Assembly: GCA_947625005.1 (NCBI GenBank)
Contig: CANQNA010000056.1
Coordinates: forward strand, 1 to 8,628
Reading direction: 5' to 3'
Length of the DNA: 8,628 nt
From: an uncultured Bacilli bacterium
Lineage (GTDB): Bacteria > Bacillota_I > Bacilli_A > RF39 > UBA660
Shown here: positions 1 to 6,397 of the stretch, piece by piece
How positions within the stretch are numbered: position 1 is the first letter of the stretch
How the letters are laid out: every line of letters begins with the position of its first letter
The notes under the pieces: generated by a model
Told to the model about the DNA's origin: nothing
The model's database searches: none
What the model saw: only the letters and a program-made list of their open reading frames with translations
Program-made: the position numbers and the translations under genes

Positions 1-5
1 CCTCT
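1..5 (-). promoter_or_regulatory. Possible Shine-Dalgarno site of the next gene (rpsS expected)
   Basis: The last five minus-strand bases of the window read AGAGG, preceded by TTTT. They follow the rplB stop by 10 bases. In S10 operons rplB is followed by rpsS, and the gaps between genes in this operon are short, so this is probably the ribosome binding site of rpsS. The only ATG before the edge (17-19) would start M-T-N-I-L-E, which does not resemble S19. The assignment rests on gene-order convention, since the gene itself is outside the window. Confidence 0.35.
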
Positions 6-15
6 AAAATGTTTG

Positions 16-819
16 TCATAATGATTTCCTTTCTTTATTTCTAGTTTTATATCCAAGAGCAGGTTTACCCCAAGGAGTAACTGGCCCTTTTCTACCAATT
101 GGAGCACGTCCTTCTCCACCACCATGTGGATGGTCATTAGGGTTCATTACAGAACCACGATTTGTAGGTTTAATACCTAAATGACGAACACGTCCAGCTT
201 TTCCCCAGTTGATAAGTTCATAATCTTCATTACCAACTGTTCCAATAGTTGCCATACATTCACCAAGGATTTTTCTTGTTTCACCACTTTGTAAACGTAC
301 AATAACATATTTTCCATCTTTTCCTAATACTTGAGCACTTGCTCCAGCAGAACGAGCAATTTCTGCTCCTTTACCTGGTTTTAATTCAATACAATGAATT
401 ATAGTACCCATTGGAATATTTTTTAGTTTCATAGCATTACCAATTTTTATATCACATGCTTCTCCACTTTCCACAATCATTCCAACTTTTAAATCTTTAG
501 GAGCGATAATATATCTTTTTTCTCCATCTTTATAATTAATTAATGCAATATTAGCATTACGATTTGGATCATATTCAATAGAAGCAACTTTTCCTGTAAC
601 ATTAAATTTATTTCTTTTGAAATCAATTATACGATACTTTCTCTTTGCTCCTCCACCAATATGTTGAACAGTCATTCTTCCTTGATTATTACGTCCACCT
701 GTTTTTGCTTTACTAATAATTAAACTTTTTTCTGGTTTAGTTGAAGTGATTTCATCATTAGTTAAAGTTGACATTCCTCTACGGCCATTTGTCGTAGGCT
801 TATATTTCTTTATACCCAT
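16..819 (-). CDS. rplB: 50S ribosomal protein L2
   Basis: L2 is a 23S rRNA-binding protein needed for subunit association and formation of the peptidyl-transferase centre. The family's N terminus ([16 protein letters not shown]), the central [25 protein letters not shown] block and the signature [18 protein letters not shown] near the C terminus are all present. I place the start at the ATG at 817-819, giving 267 residues that begin MGIKKYKP and match the usual MAIKKYKP. A longer reading from a GTG at 826-828 would put the start codon inside the Shine-Dalgarno sequence. The gene lies 10 bases after rplW, whose stop codon forms part of this Shine-Dalgarno site. The C terminus is odd: after GYKTR only seven residues remain before TGA, about eight fewer than in E. 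coli L2, and the usual basic DKFIVRRR-like tail is missing. This could be genuine shortening or a frameshift near the edge. Confidence 0.97.
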   Translation of the reverse strand: MGIKKYKPTTNGRRGMSTLTNDEITSTKPEKSLIISKAKTGGRNNQGRMTVQHIGGGAKRKYRIIDFKRNKFNVTGKVASIEYDPNRNANIALINYKDGEKRYIIAPKDLKVGMIVESGEACDIKIGNAMKLKNIPMGTIIHCIELKPGKGAEIARSAGASAQVLGKDGKYVIVRLQSGETRKILGECMATIGTVGNEDYELINWGKAGRVRHLGIKPTNRGSVMNPNDHPHGGGEGRAPIGRKGPVTPWGKPALGYKTRNKERKSL

Positions 820-823
820 AATA

Positions 824-831
824 CTCACCTT
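824..831 (-). promoter_or_regulatory. Shine-Dalgarno site that fixes the rplB start
   Basis: The minus strand reads AAGGTGAG, then TATT, then ATG. AGGTGA is complementary to the 3' end of 16S rRNA and ends five bases before the ATG at 817-819. The GTG within it (826-828) therefore belongs to the ribosome binding site and is not a start codon. The site also overlaps the last two bases of the rplW stop codon, so the two genes are probably coupled in translation. Confidence 0.8.
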
Positions 832-1099
832 ATATTTCTATTGCTTGACCGTTCTCTAATGTAACGTAAGCTTTCTTATATGTTTTAGTTTTTCCAGTGT
901 ATCTACCAACACGTTTTTTCTTACTTTTAGTATTTAATGTATTTACGCTTTTTACTTTTACTTTAAATAAAGATTCAATAGCATTTTTGATTTGTACTTT
1001 ATTTGCACTTTTTGCTACTTTAAAAACATAAACACCATGTGAAGCAAGTTCACTACTTTTTTCTGTAACAACTGGTGAATAAATAATATCATATTTCAT
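830..1099 (-). CDS. rplW: 50S ribosomal protein L23
   Basis: L23 (89 residues) sits at the polypeptide exit tunnel and is the docking site for trigger factor and the signal recognition particle. Evidence is the N-terminal [10 protein letters not shown] motif, the central hydrophobic strand [20 protein letters not shown], the basic loop ([24 protein letters not shown]) and a length typical of bacterial L23. Its ATG overlaps the rplD stop codon by one base (TAATG). A strong Shine-Dalgarno sequence, GAGGAGGTG (1108-1116), lies inside the last codons of rplD (E-E-V), eight bases before the start. This arrangement suggests translational coupling of L4 and L23. Nothing abnormal was seen. Confidence 0.97.
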   Translation of the reverse strand: MKYDIIYSPVVTEKSSELASHGVYVFKVAKSANKVQIKNAIESLFKVKVKSVNTLNTKSKKKRVGRYTGKTKTYKKAYVTLENGQAIEI

Positions 1100-1722
1100 T
1101 ATTTAAGCACCTCCTCTATATATTTAACAGATTCTTCATCTATTACAACAGTATCAGCATTAACTAAATCATAACAATTAATTTCTTCACTAGTTAATAC
1201 TAAAGTATATCCTAAATTTCTAGTAGCCATATATAAATTTTCTGCATCTCCACTAGCAATAAATAATACTTTACCAGCTAATTTTAAGTTTTCCATTAAT
1301 TTCTTTATATCTTTAGTTTTAATACTATCTATATTTAAAGAATCAACAACAACTAATTCTTTATTACTTACTTTATAAGATAAAGCACTTTTTAGAGCAA
1401 GTTGTCTTTCTTTTTTATTCATTTTAAATGTATAACTTCTTGGAGTAACTCCAAATACTATTCCACCACCTCTATAATGTGGAGCACGAATAGTACCTTG
1501 ACGAGCATTACCAGTTCCTTTTTGACGATAAGGTTTTTTACCTCCTCCGCTTACTTCAGAACGAGTTTTAGTTTTATGAGTTCCTTGTCTTAAAGAAGCA
1601 AGTTGTAAATCAATTGCTTTTTTAAGAACAACATCATTAGGTTCAATTTTAAATATTGAATCATTTAATTTTAAATCACTAGTTTTTTCACCCTTAAGGT
1701 TAATAATATCTAATTTAGCCAT
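1099..1722 (-). CDS. rplD: 50S ribosomal protein L4
   Basis: L4 (207 residues, normal length) binds 23S rRNA domain I, and its long loop lines the exit tunnel near the macrolide site. The conserved loop is clear at about residues 45-95: RQGTHKTKTRSEVSGGGKKPYRQKGTGNARQG followed by RAPHYRGGGIVFGVTPRSY. The C-terminal Rossmann-like half includes LVVVDSL, VLFIASG and DLVNADTVVIDE. In gammaproteobacteria L4 also represses its own operon by binding the S10 leader. Whether it does so here is unknown, but a structured leader is present at 2868-2996. The Shine-Dalgarno sequence AAAGGAG (1731-1737) lies eight bases before the ATG. The gap to rplC is 23 bases. Confidence 0.97.
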   Translation of the reverse strand: MAKLDIINLKGEKTSDLKLNDSIFKIEPNDVVLKKAIDLQLASLRQGTHKTKTRSEVSGGGKKPYRQKGTGNARQGTIRAPHYRGGGIVFGVTPRSYTFKMNKKERQLALKSALSYKVSNKELVVVDSLNIDSIKTKDIKKLMENLKLAGKVLFIASGDAENLYMATRNLGYTLVLTSEEINCYDLVNADTVVIDEESVKYIEEVLK

Positions 1723-1745
1723 TTTCTTTTCTCCTTTCGGTTGAA

Positions 1746-2546
1746 TTAAGCTTCTGCTTCTTCAGTAGTAGATTCTTCTTTTTGTTCTTCTTCATTAGTT
1801 GTTTCTTCTACTATTTCTGTTTCTTTTACTTTTTCCTCTTCTTCGGGTTCTGTAGTTTCTTCTTCTACAGTATCAACTACAGTTTCTTCTGCATATTCCA
1901 CTAATTCCTTTGGAGTAACTTTTCCACCTTTAACAGCAGATTTAATTAAAACTAATGATTTTTTTGGACCTGGAACATTACCACTTACTAAAATGTAATT
2001 ATCTTCTAAATTAATATCAATAATTTCCAAATTTTGAATAGTAACTGTTTCATGACCCATATGTCCAGCTAATTTTTTACCTTTTAATACTCTCATTGGT
2101 CTCATAGTTCCCATACTACCTGGTCTTCTATGATAACGAGAACCGTGAGTTTCTGGTCCACGAGATTGGTTATGACGTTTAATAACACCTTCAAATCCTT
2201 TACCTTTACTTGTACCAGTTACATCAACTTTCTCTCCAACTTCAAATGTGTCTGCTTTAAGTTCGCTTCCAAGTGTGTAGATACTAGCATCATCTACTCT
2301 AATTTCTTTTAAGAAGCGCTTAGGAGAAACACCAGCTTTTTTAGCATGTCCTATTTCTTGTTTATTGGCATGTTTTTCCTTTTTGTCAGTAACACCTAAT
2401 TGAATAGCATTATAACCATCTGTTTCTTTTGTTTTAACTTGAGTTATAACATTAGGTTCAACATTAATTACTGTAACAGGAATAACTTTACCATCTTTTG
2501 TAAATACTTCAGTCATTCCGACTTTAGTTCCTAAGATTCCTTTCAT
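1746..2546 (-). CDS. rplC: 50S ribosomal protein L3 with long acidic C-terminal tail
   Basis: L3 is one of the first proteins to assemble on 23S rRNA, and its central extension reaches toward the peptidyl-transferase centre. Typical features are the start [15 protein letters not shown], the segment [17 protein letters not shown] (109-125), the extension loop [19 protein letters not shown] (128-146), and the closing [21 protein letters not shown] (186-206). The protein is 266 residues, whereas bacterial L3 is usually about 205-210. The extra part, from about residue 211, holds 24 glutamates and one aspartate against four lysines. It contains many threonines and valines and is probably disordered. 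That is the opposite of the basic character expected for rRNA contact. Disordered extensions of ribosomal proteins are known in Mollicutes. The Shine-Dalgarno sequence GGAGGT (2554-2559) is seven bases from the ATG. Confidence 0.97.
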   Translation of the reverse strand: MKGILGTKVGMTEVFTKDGKVIPVTVINVEPNVITQVKTKETDGYNAIQLGVTDKKEKHANKQEIGHAKKAGVSPKRFLKEIRVDDASIYTLGSELKADTFEVGEKVDVTGTSKGKGFEGVIKRHNQSRGPETHGSRYHRRPGSMGTMRPMRVLKGKKLAGHMGHETVTIQNLEIIDINLEDNYILVSGNVPGPKKSLVLIKSAVKGGKVTPKELVEYAEETVVDTVEEETTEPEEEEKVKETEIVEETTNEEEQKEESTTEEAEA

Positions 2547-2561
2547 TTAAATTACCTCCAA

Positions 2562-2867
2562 TTACTTTGTTTCAATTTTAATATCAACACCACTTGGTAA
2601 ATCTAAGCGTGTTAAGCTATCCATAGTATCTTTACTAGGATCTTTGATCTCAATAAGTCTATTATGAGTACGTCTTTCAAATTGTTCACGTGAATATTTA
2701 TATTTGTGAACTGCTTTCAATACTGTAAACACTTCCTTTTTTGTAGGTAGTGGAATAGGTCCTGAAATCTCTCCCCCAGTTCTTTTTACAACATCAACAA
2801 TTTTTAAAGCTGCACTATCTAATACTCTGTGATCATATGCCTTTAATTTAATTTTGATTTTTGACAT
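2562..2867 (-). CDS. rpsJ: 30S ribosomal protein S10
   Basis: S10 (101 residues, typical length) is in the head of the small subunit. As NusE, it also joins transcription antitermination complexes with NusB. Diagnostic segments are [69 protein letters not shown], split here among residues 6-75, and [15 protein letters not shown] near the end. It is the first gene of the operon and has a strong Shine-Dalgarno sequence, AAGGGAGGA (2875-2883), seven bases before the ATG. The start codon lies in a perfect 14-base palindrome, GACATTTAAATGTC (2863-2876), that touches the end of the Shine-Dalgarno sequence. Upstream, the gene is divergent from a glycosyltransferase. The str operon (rpsL, rpsG, fusA, tuf), often found before S10 in Bacillota, is not there. 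Confidence 0.97.
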   Translation of the reverse strand: MSKIKIKLKAYDHRVLDSAALKIVDVVKRTGGEISGPIPLPTKKEVFTVLKAVHKYKYSREQFERRTHNRLIEIKDPSKDTMDSLTRLDLPSGVDIKIETK

Positions 2868-2996
2868 TTAAATGTCCTCCCTTCGCTTATATCTTGTATA
2901 AACTTGCTCCGCATGAATTACCTGATTATCTAAGAATTTATTTTGCAACTCTTCCTAGTGTATCAGCAACCTCACACATCTATGCCAGTCAAACAT
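2868..2996 (-). promoter_or_regulatory. Structured 5' leader of the S10 operon
   Basis: From the predicted transcription start (about 2995) to the rpsJ ATG there are about 128 untranslated bases. By eye, two hairpins can form. One pairs CTAGGAA (2952-2958) with TTCTTAG (2930-2936), seven pairs including one G-U, with UUGCAA in the loop. The other is GTTTATACAAGATATAAGC (2885-2903), seven pairs around CAAGA, ending just before the Shine-Dalgarno sequence. A 13-codon reading frame (2938-2979) spans the first hairpin. S10 leaders are control sites for L4 in gammaproteobacteria. No known leader class is recognised here, so regulatory function is inferred. No U-tract follows either hairpin, which argues against a simple attenuator. 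Confidence 0.45.
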
Positions 2997-3001
2997 AATC
3001 C

Positions 3002-3030
3002 ATTATATACTAATTTTATGCCTATTTCAA
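3002..3030 (-). promoter_or_regulatory. Promoter of the S10 operon
   Basis: The minus strand has TTGAAA (3025-3030), a 17-base spacer, and a perfect TATAAT (3002-3007). This is a near-consensus vegetative (sigma-A) promoter. The predicted transcription start is near 2995. Just upstream, 3041-3060 is almost pure A/T (runs of A then T then A on the minus strand), as expected for an UP element bound by the RNA polymerase alpha subunits at a highly expressed ribosomal promoter. The distance to rpsJ leaves room for the leader. Confidence 0.85.
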
Positions 3031-3092
3031 GCCCTAAATTACATTTTTTAAAATTTTTTTTATTAATTTAATGTCAACTTCTTTACTATTCA

Positions 3093-3113
3093 TGTTATAA
3101 TGTTTATGGAGGT
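3093..3113 (+). promoter_or_regulatory. Extended -10 promoter and ribosome binding site of the glycosyltransferase gene
   Basis: TGTTATAAT (3093-3101) is a perfect extended -10 element. No good -35 is found 16-18 bases upstream (the region reads TGTCAAC), as is common for extended -10 promoters. A start near 3106-3108 would leave a leader of only 12-14 bases beginning at, or one or two bases before, the Shine-Dalgarno sequence GGAGGT (3108-3113), which is six bases before the ATG. The position is tight, so the true start could differ slightly. Confidence 0.6.
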
Positions 3114-3119
3114 CATTAA

Positions 3120-4064
3120 ATGGAATTAAGCATTATCGTTCCTAGCTATAATGAAGAAGGAAATATTGAAACACTTTATAAAAAAATTACAAAAGAATGT
3201 GAAAACTTAAAATATGAAATTATTTTTATCAATGATGGATCTATAGATAAAACTTTAGAAAAAATTACTGATTTATATAATAAGGATAAAAAACATATAC
3301 GATTAATAGATTTTTCTCGAAACTTTGGTAAAGATGCTGCTATGTTTGCAGGATTAAAACATGCAAATGGAGAATTTATTGCAATTATTGATAGTGATTT
3401 ACAACAAAATCCTAAATATTTAACAATAATGTTAAACCATTTAAAAACTCACCCTAATACAGATCAAATTGCGATGGTTATGAAAGATCGTAAAACCGAA
3501 AACTTAATAACGAGAATAAATAAAAAAGCCTTTTATTTTCTCATAAATCATTTAAGTGATGTACAATTTGTAAATGGTGCTAGCGATTTTAGAATGTTTA
3601 GAAAACATGTAGCTGATGCTATATGTGAATTAAATGAAACTAATAGATTTAGTAAAGGAATTTTTTCTTGGATTGGTTTTAATACTGAATATATGTATTA
3701 TGAAGTAGAAAAACGTTATAGTGGAAAAACTAAATTCAATACTAAAAAACAAATTAAATATGCTATTGATGGAATTGTAAATTTTAGTAACTTTCCTTTA
3801 AAAATTGCTACAATTTCCGGAGGAATATTTTCTATCTCAGCTTTCTTATATTTTCTATATATAATAATTAAAACATTAATAATAGGAAAAGATATTCCAG
3901 GATATGCTTCTATCTTTTGTGCCATACTTTTTATTGGAGGATTTCAACTATTTATAATCGGAATAATCGGAGAATATATTGCTAAAACATACATTGAGAG
4001 CAAAAAAAGACCAATTTATATTTGTCGAAATAAATTAGGCTTTAAAGATGACAATTTACTTTAA
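3120..4064 (+). CDS. Membrane-anchored family-2 glycosyltransferase (DPM1/GtrB/CsbB-like)
   Basis: This is a 314-residue enzyme expected to transfer a sugar from a nucleotide donor to a polyprenyl phosphate on the cytoplasmic face of the membrane, supplying sugar for later modification of envelope polymers or proteins. The GT-A domain has the N-terminal IIVPSYNEEGNI (5-16), NDGS (38-41), the metal-binding DSD followed by LQQNP (91-98), and the acceptor-side signature NRFSKGIFSWIGF (175-187) with RYSGKTKF after it (199-206). Two membrane helices follow at about 229-251 and 263-285, then a short basic tail, the usual layout of GtrB and CsbB. The gene stands alone, divergent from the S10 operon and convergent with the coupling-ATPase gene, with its own promoter and terminator. 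No GtcA-like flippase or YfhO-like partner is visible, so the sugar and final acceptor cannot be named. Confidence 0.88.
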   Translation: MELSIIVPSYNEEGNIETLYKKITKECENLKYEIIFINDGSIDKTLEKITDLYNKDKKHIRLIDFSRNFGKDAAMFAGLKHANGEFIAIIDSDLQQNPKYLTIMLNHLKTHPNTDQIAMVMKDRKTENLITRINKKAFYFLINHLSDVQFVNGASDFRMFRKHVADAICELNETNRFSKGIFSWIGFNTEYMYYEVEKRYSGKTKFNTKKQIKYAIDGIVNFSNFPLKIATISGGIFSISAFLYFLYIIIKTLIIGKDIPGYASIFCAILFIGGFQLFIIGIIGEYIAKTYIESKKRPIYICRNKLGFKDDNLL

Positions 4065-4074
4065 AGCTTTTTTT
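4039..4074 (+). terminator. Intrinsic terminator of the glycosyltransferase gene
   Basis: GCTTTAAAG (4039-4047) pairs over nine bases with CTTTAAAGC (4059-4067), with an 11-base loop, and is followed by seven T (4068-4074). The hairpin begins inside the coding sequence. The stop codon TAA (4062-4064) is in its descending arm, so translation reaches the hairpin. Confidence 0.75.
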
Positions 4075-4078
4075 ATGC

Positions 4079-4103
4079 AAAAAAACTAGGAATACTTCCT
4101 AGT
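4079..4103 (-). terminator. Intrinsic terminator of the coupling-ATPase operon
   Basis: On the minus strand ACTAGGAA (4096-4103) pairs perfectly with TTCCTAGT (4085-4092) around a three-base loop, followed by six further T (4079-4084). The stop codon TAG (4099-4101) of the ATPase gene is inside the first arm. It is separated by only four bases from the T-run of the opposing terminator, so each convergent gene has its own hairpin. Confidence 0.85.
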
Positions 4104-6354
4104 CATCTCCAAAGAAATCATCAAAAAATTCGTCATCACTAACTGAATCTTCATTAATAATGATATCATCTAATTTTTCAATCTTCTCTTCTTTCTTTTC
4201 TGTTTTTGGTTTCTCCCTTTTAACAAAATTTGAACTTGCATTAGCTGCTAATATATCATTAAAAGTTTCAAACTCTTTCTTCTCTTCTTTTTTTTCTGGC
4301 TTAATCTTATTTTCATTAAGTGGTAAATCTAAAAGTTCCAAAGGAGCTTTTTTCTCATCTGTTTGTTTTTGCTTATTATCTTCTTTAACGTTATTATCTT
4401 TGTCTTCTTGCTTATTTTTATCATTCAGTTGTTTTTCCTCTTCTTCTAAAGCAGCAATCTGAGCATCCAATTTTTTTAAGAAATCGTCAACATTTACCCC
4501 ATTATTTGGTGGGAACAAAGGATTTCCGGAAGGTGCTCCATTGACATTTGGTATATTATTTTGAGGCCCAAATGGATTATTAAACATTCCATTATTTGGC
4601 ATATTAGGTCTTCCAAATGGATTAGCTTGATTATTATTAAATAATTTATCATGTCTTCTAATTCGTACAAATTCCTTTATATCAAATAATGCTATTGAAT
4701 TAACTGCTCTTTCAGGAAATTCTGCTTTAGGATATTTTCGACCCCAATCGATTTGATAACTAGGAATTAATTTAGTTCTAAAAGGACGCATTCTTTGTCT
4801 AATAATTATAACTTCGTTTTCTTTCATTTTTTGAAGATCACTTACCGTAACAAGAGGAGTTGAAGCTGTTTTGTCTTTTTCTTTGCTCTTTTTTTCTCCA
4901 CATAATTTACTTATTTCTTCTAATGCTGCTAGTTCTGTTGTTAATAAATATATTAAATTACCACAATTACCTCTAATTGTTTCAGCATCTTCTTTACCAT
5001 AAACATCATTAAGTTGAGCAAAATTTTGAATAATCATTGTCATTCTAATCGCTCTACTTCTTGCAGCAGTAACCATTGTTGTAACATCCTTTAGTGGTGG
5101 CATATTTGCAAACTCATCTAAAATAAAGTTAGTTCTAAAAGGTAATTTGCCATCAGGACTTTTTTGGGCCACATCAATTAATGTTTCATAACATTGTTTA
5201 ATAAATATTGTAGCAAGAGCATGATAAGTTGTTTTTTCATCATGAATAACCATAAATACTGCTGTTTTCTTTTTTCCAATCTCGGACATCTCAAAGTCAC
5301 TATAACTTAACATTTCAGATAATTGTTCTCGAGAGGCAAAAAGCCTTATTTTACTTCTAAATACTGATAAAATACCTCCTTTAGTATCTGCAGGAGCATT
5401 TACAGTATTTGATGCAAATGTATAGGCACTTGATTGTTCTCCTTTTAAAGAAAAATATTCTTTAATATATGTAGAATTACCTGCAAATTTTTCTTCACCT
5501 ACAGTTGTTGCATAACTAATAGAATTTAAATTTATTTCCTCTTCTTTAGCATCTTGAAATAAACCTAAAGCTACTCCGGCAAAATAATCTGAGGCACTAT
5601 TTTCCCAAAAAGGATCTTGAGCCTTTTTATCTTTAAATATATTATTTCCTACATCATCTAAAAGTTCTGTTGCTTTATCAACATTGCCTGCTTTATATAA
5701 TTTATATGGCAAAGTTAAAGGATTCCAAGCATTACCCATACTAGGATCACGAAAATTAAGAACTATTATATTATAACCACGATCTTTTAATCTTTCAGCA
5801 TGTTCCCTATAAATTTCTCCTTTAGGATCTGTAACTACCATACTTTCCCCTTTTTTTATTAAAGAATAAATTAAAGGATGAACTAATGCTGTTGTTTTTC
5901 CACTACCTGTCGCTCCTATTACTAAAGTATGATATTCTCCATTATCAACCCACATACTTTTTCCATCATTTATCAAAGGAATACCTGCAGCATTAGCATT
6001 TTCTTGAGCAATATCCACTTTAGCAATTTTAAGTCCTCTTTTCATTTCAGAATCCTTAGCAAAACGATTATATCCCTTTTCTTCTTTTTCCCCTATTTCA
6101 ATTCCAATACCTTTACTTCTATCAAAAATATAAGAAGATACACTCACAAAAACTACAACTAAGACTCCTATAAAAACTCCTAAAGTTCCTAAAATGTAAT
6201 CAGCAGTAAAACCTAATAAAGGATGAAAACCTATAAATTTTCCTTCATTTATAATTGAAATTGCATTAGTTACCGCTAATGAACTTAAAAACAAAAGAAA
6301 AAAACAAAACATTAAAAAGATAATTAAATCTTTATTATTAATTTTAAACTTCAT
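4099..6354 (-). CDS. VirD4/TraG-family type IV coupling ATPase
   Basis: This 751-residue inner-membrane ATPase of the type IV coupling protein family recruits DNA-protein or protein substrates and feeds them to a type IV secretion channel. Two N-terminal membrane helices lie at about 9-32 and 50-77, then the cytoplasmic ATPase: Walker A GATGSGKT (147-154), the family block VVTDPKGEIYREHAE (173-187), NAWNPL (208-213), Walker B FILDEF (410-415), and the late family signature IIQNFAQLNDVYG with IRGNCGNLIYL (441-470) and EISKLCGEK (480-488). After about residue 573 comes a long tail: an Asn/Pro/Gly/Phe-rich part to about 620, then Lys/Glu-rich stretches, and an acidic end with VSDDEFFDDFFGDD. The Shine-Dalgarno sequence AAAGGAGG (6360-6367) is five bases before the ATG. 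The gene is last in its operon, 43 bases after the lipoprotein gene. The family assignment is secure. Whether it serves conjugation or protein export is not shown. Confidence 0.93.
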   Translation of the reverse strand: MKFKINNKDLIIFLMFCFFLLFLSSLAVTNAISIINEGKFIGFHPLLGFTADYILGTLGVFIGVLVVVFVSVSSYIFDRSKGIGIEIGEKEEKGYNRFAKDSEMKRGLKIAKVDIAQENANAAGIPLINDGKSMWVDNGEYHTLVIGATGSGKTTALVHPLIYSLIKKGESMVVTDPKGEIYREHAERLKDRGYNIIVLNFRDPSMGNAWNPLTLPYKLYKAGNVDKATELLDDVGNNIFKDKKAQDPFWENSASDYFAGVALGLFQDAKEEEINLNSISYATTVGEEKFAGNSTYIKEYFSLKGEQSSAYTFASNTVNAPADTKGGILSVFRSKIRLFASREQLSEMLSYSDFEMSEIGKKKTAVFMVIHDEKTTYHALATIFIKQCYETLIDVAQKSPDGKLPFRTNFILDEFANMPPLKDVTTMVTAARSRAIRMTMIIQNFAQLNDVYGKEDAETIRGNCGNLIYLLTTELAALEEISKLCGEKKSKEKDKTASTPLVTVSDLQKMKENEVIIIRQRMRPFRTKLIPSYQIDWGRKYPKAEFPERAVNSIALFDIKEFVRIRRHDKLFNNNQANPFGRPNMPNNGMFNNPFGPQNNIPNVNGAPSGNPLFPPNNGVNVDDFLKKLDAQIAALEEEEKQLNDKNKQEDKDNNVKEDNKQKQTDEKKAPLELLDLPLNENKIKPEKKEEKKEFETFNDILAANASSNFVKREKPKTEKKEEKIEKLDDIIINEDSVSDDEFFDDFFGDD

Positions 6355-6397
6355 AGCGGCCTCCTTTCACCATTATATAATAATTTCTTACTTTTTA

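Noticed and set aside
16..18. TGA read as tryptophan (Mollicutes code 4)
   Set aside because: Tryptophan codons checked in the coupling ATPase are TGG, and reading through would add only W-Q-T-F before TAG, which does not resemble an L2 tail. Evidence from one TGA is limited.
826..828. GTG as the rplB start codon, adding M-S-I before MGIKKYKP
   Set aside because: The GTG is within the Shine-Dalgarno sequence AAGGTGAG, and the ATG at 817-819 matches the family N terminus with correct spacing.
1402..1593. Plus-strand open frame opposite rplD
   Set aside because: It is antisense to a certain ribosomal gene, and its Ser/Phe/Thr-rich product is typical of a reversed AT-rich coding sequence.
2130..2312. 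Plus-strand open frame opposite rplC
   Set aside because: It is antisense to L3, of low-complexity composition and without recognisable domains.
2881..3119. tRNA, riboswitch or attachment site in the divergent intergenic region
   Set aside because: No cloverleaf, known aptamer motif or flanking direct repeat could be seen. The region is explained by two promoters and the S10 leader.
3716..3925. Minus-strand open frame opposite the glycosyltransferase
   Set aside because: Its hydrophobic stretch is the reverse reading of the glycosyltransferase membrane helices, so it is a shadow.
4160..4462. Plus-strand open frame opposite the virD4 tail
   Set aside because: The Ser/Phe/Leu-rich product is the complement of the Lys/Glu-rich tail.
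5929..6162. Plus-strand open frame opposite the virD4 N-terminal region
   Set aside because: It is antisense to a clear ATPase gene, and no domain is recognised.
6372..6377. TATAAT on the minus strand before virD4, as a possible internal promoter
   Set aside because: No -35 is present at 17 bases (TAGTAA), and transcription would begin inside the Shine-Dalgarno sequence at 6360-6367. The motif is likely by chance in this AT-rich gap.
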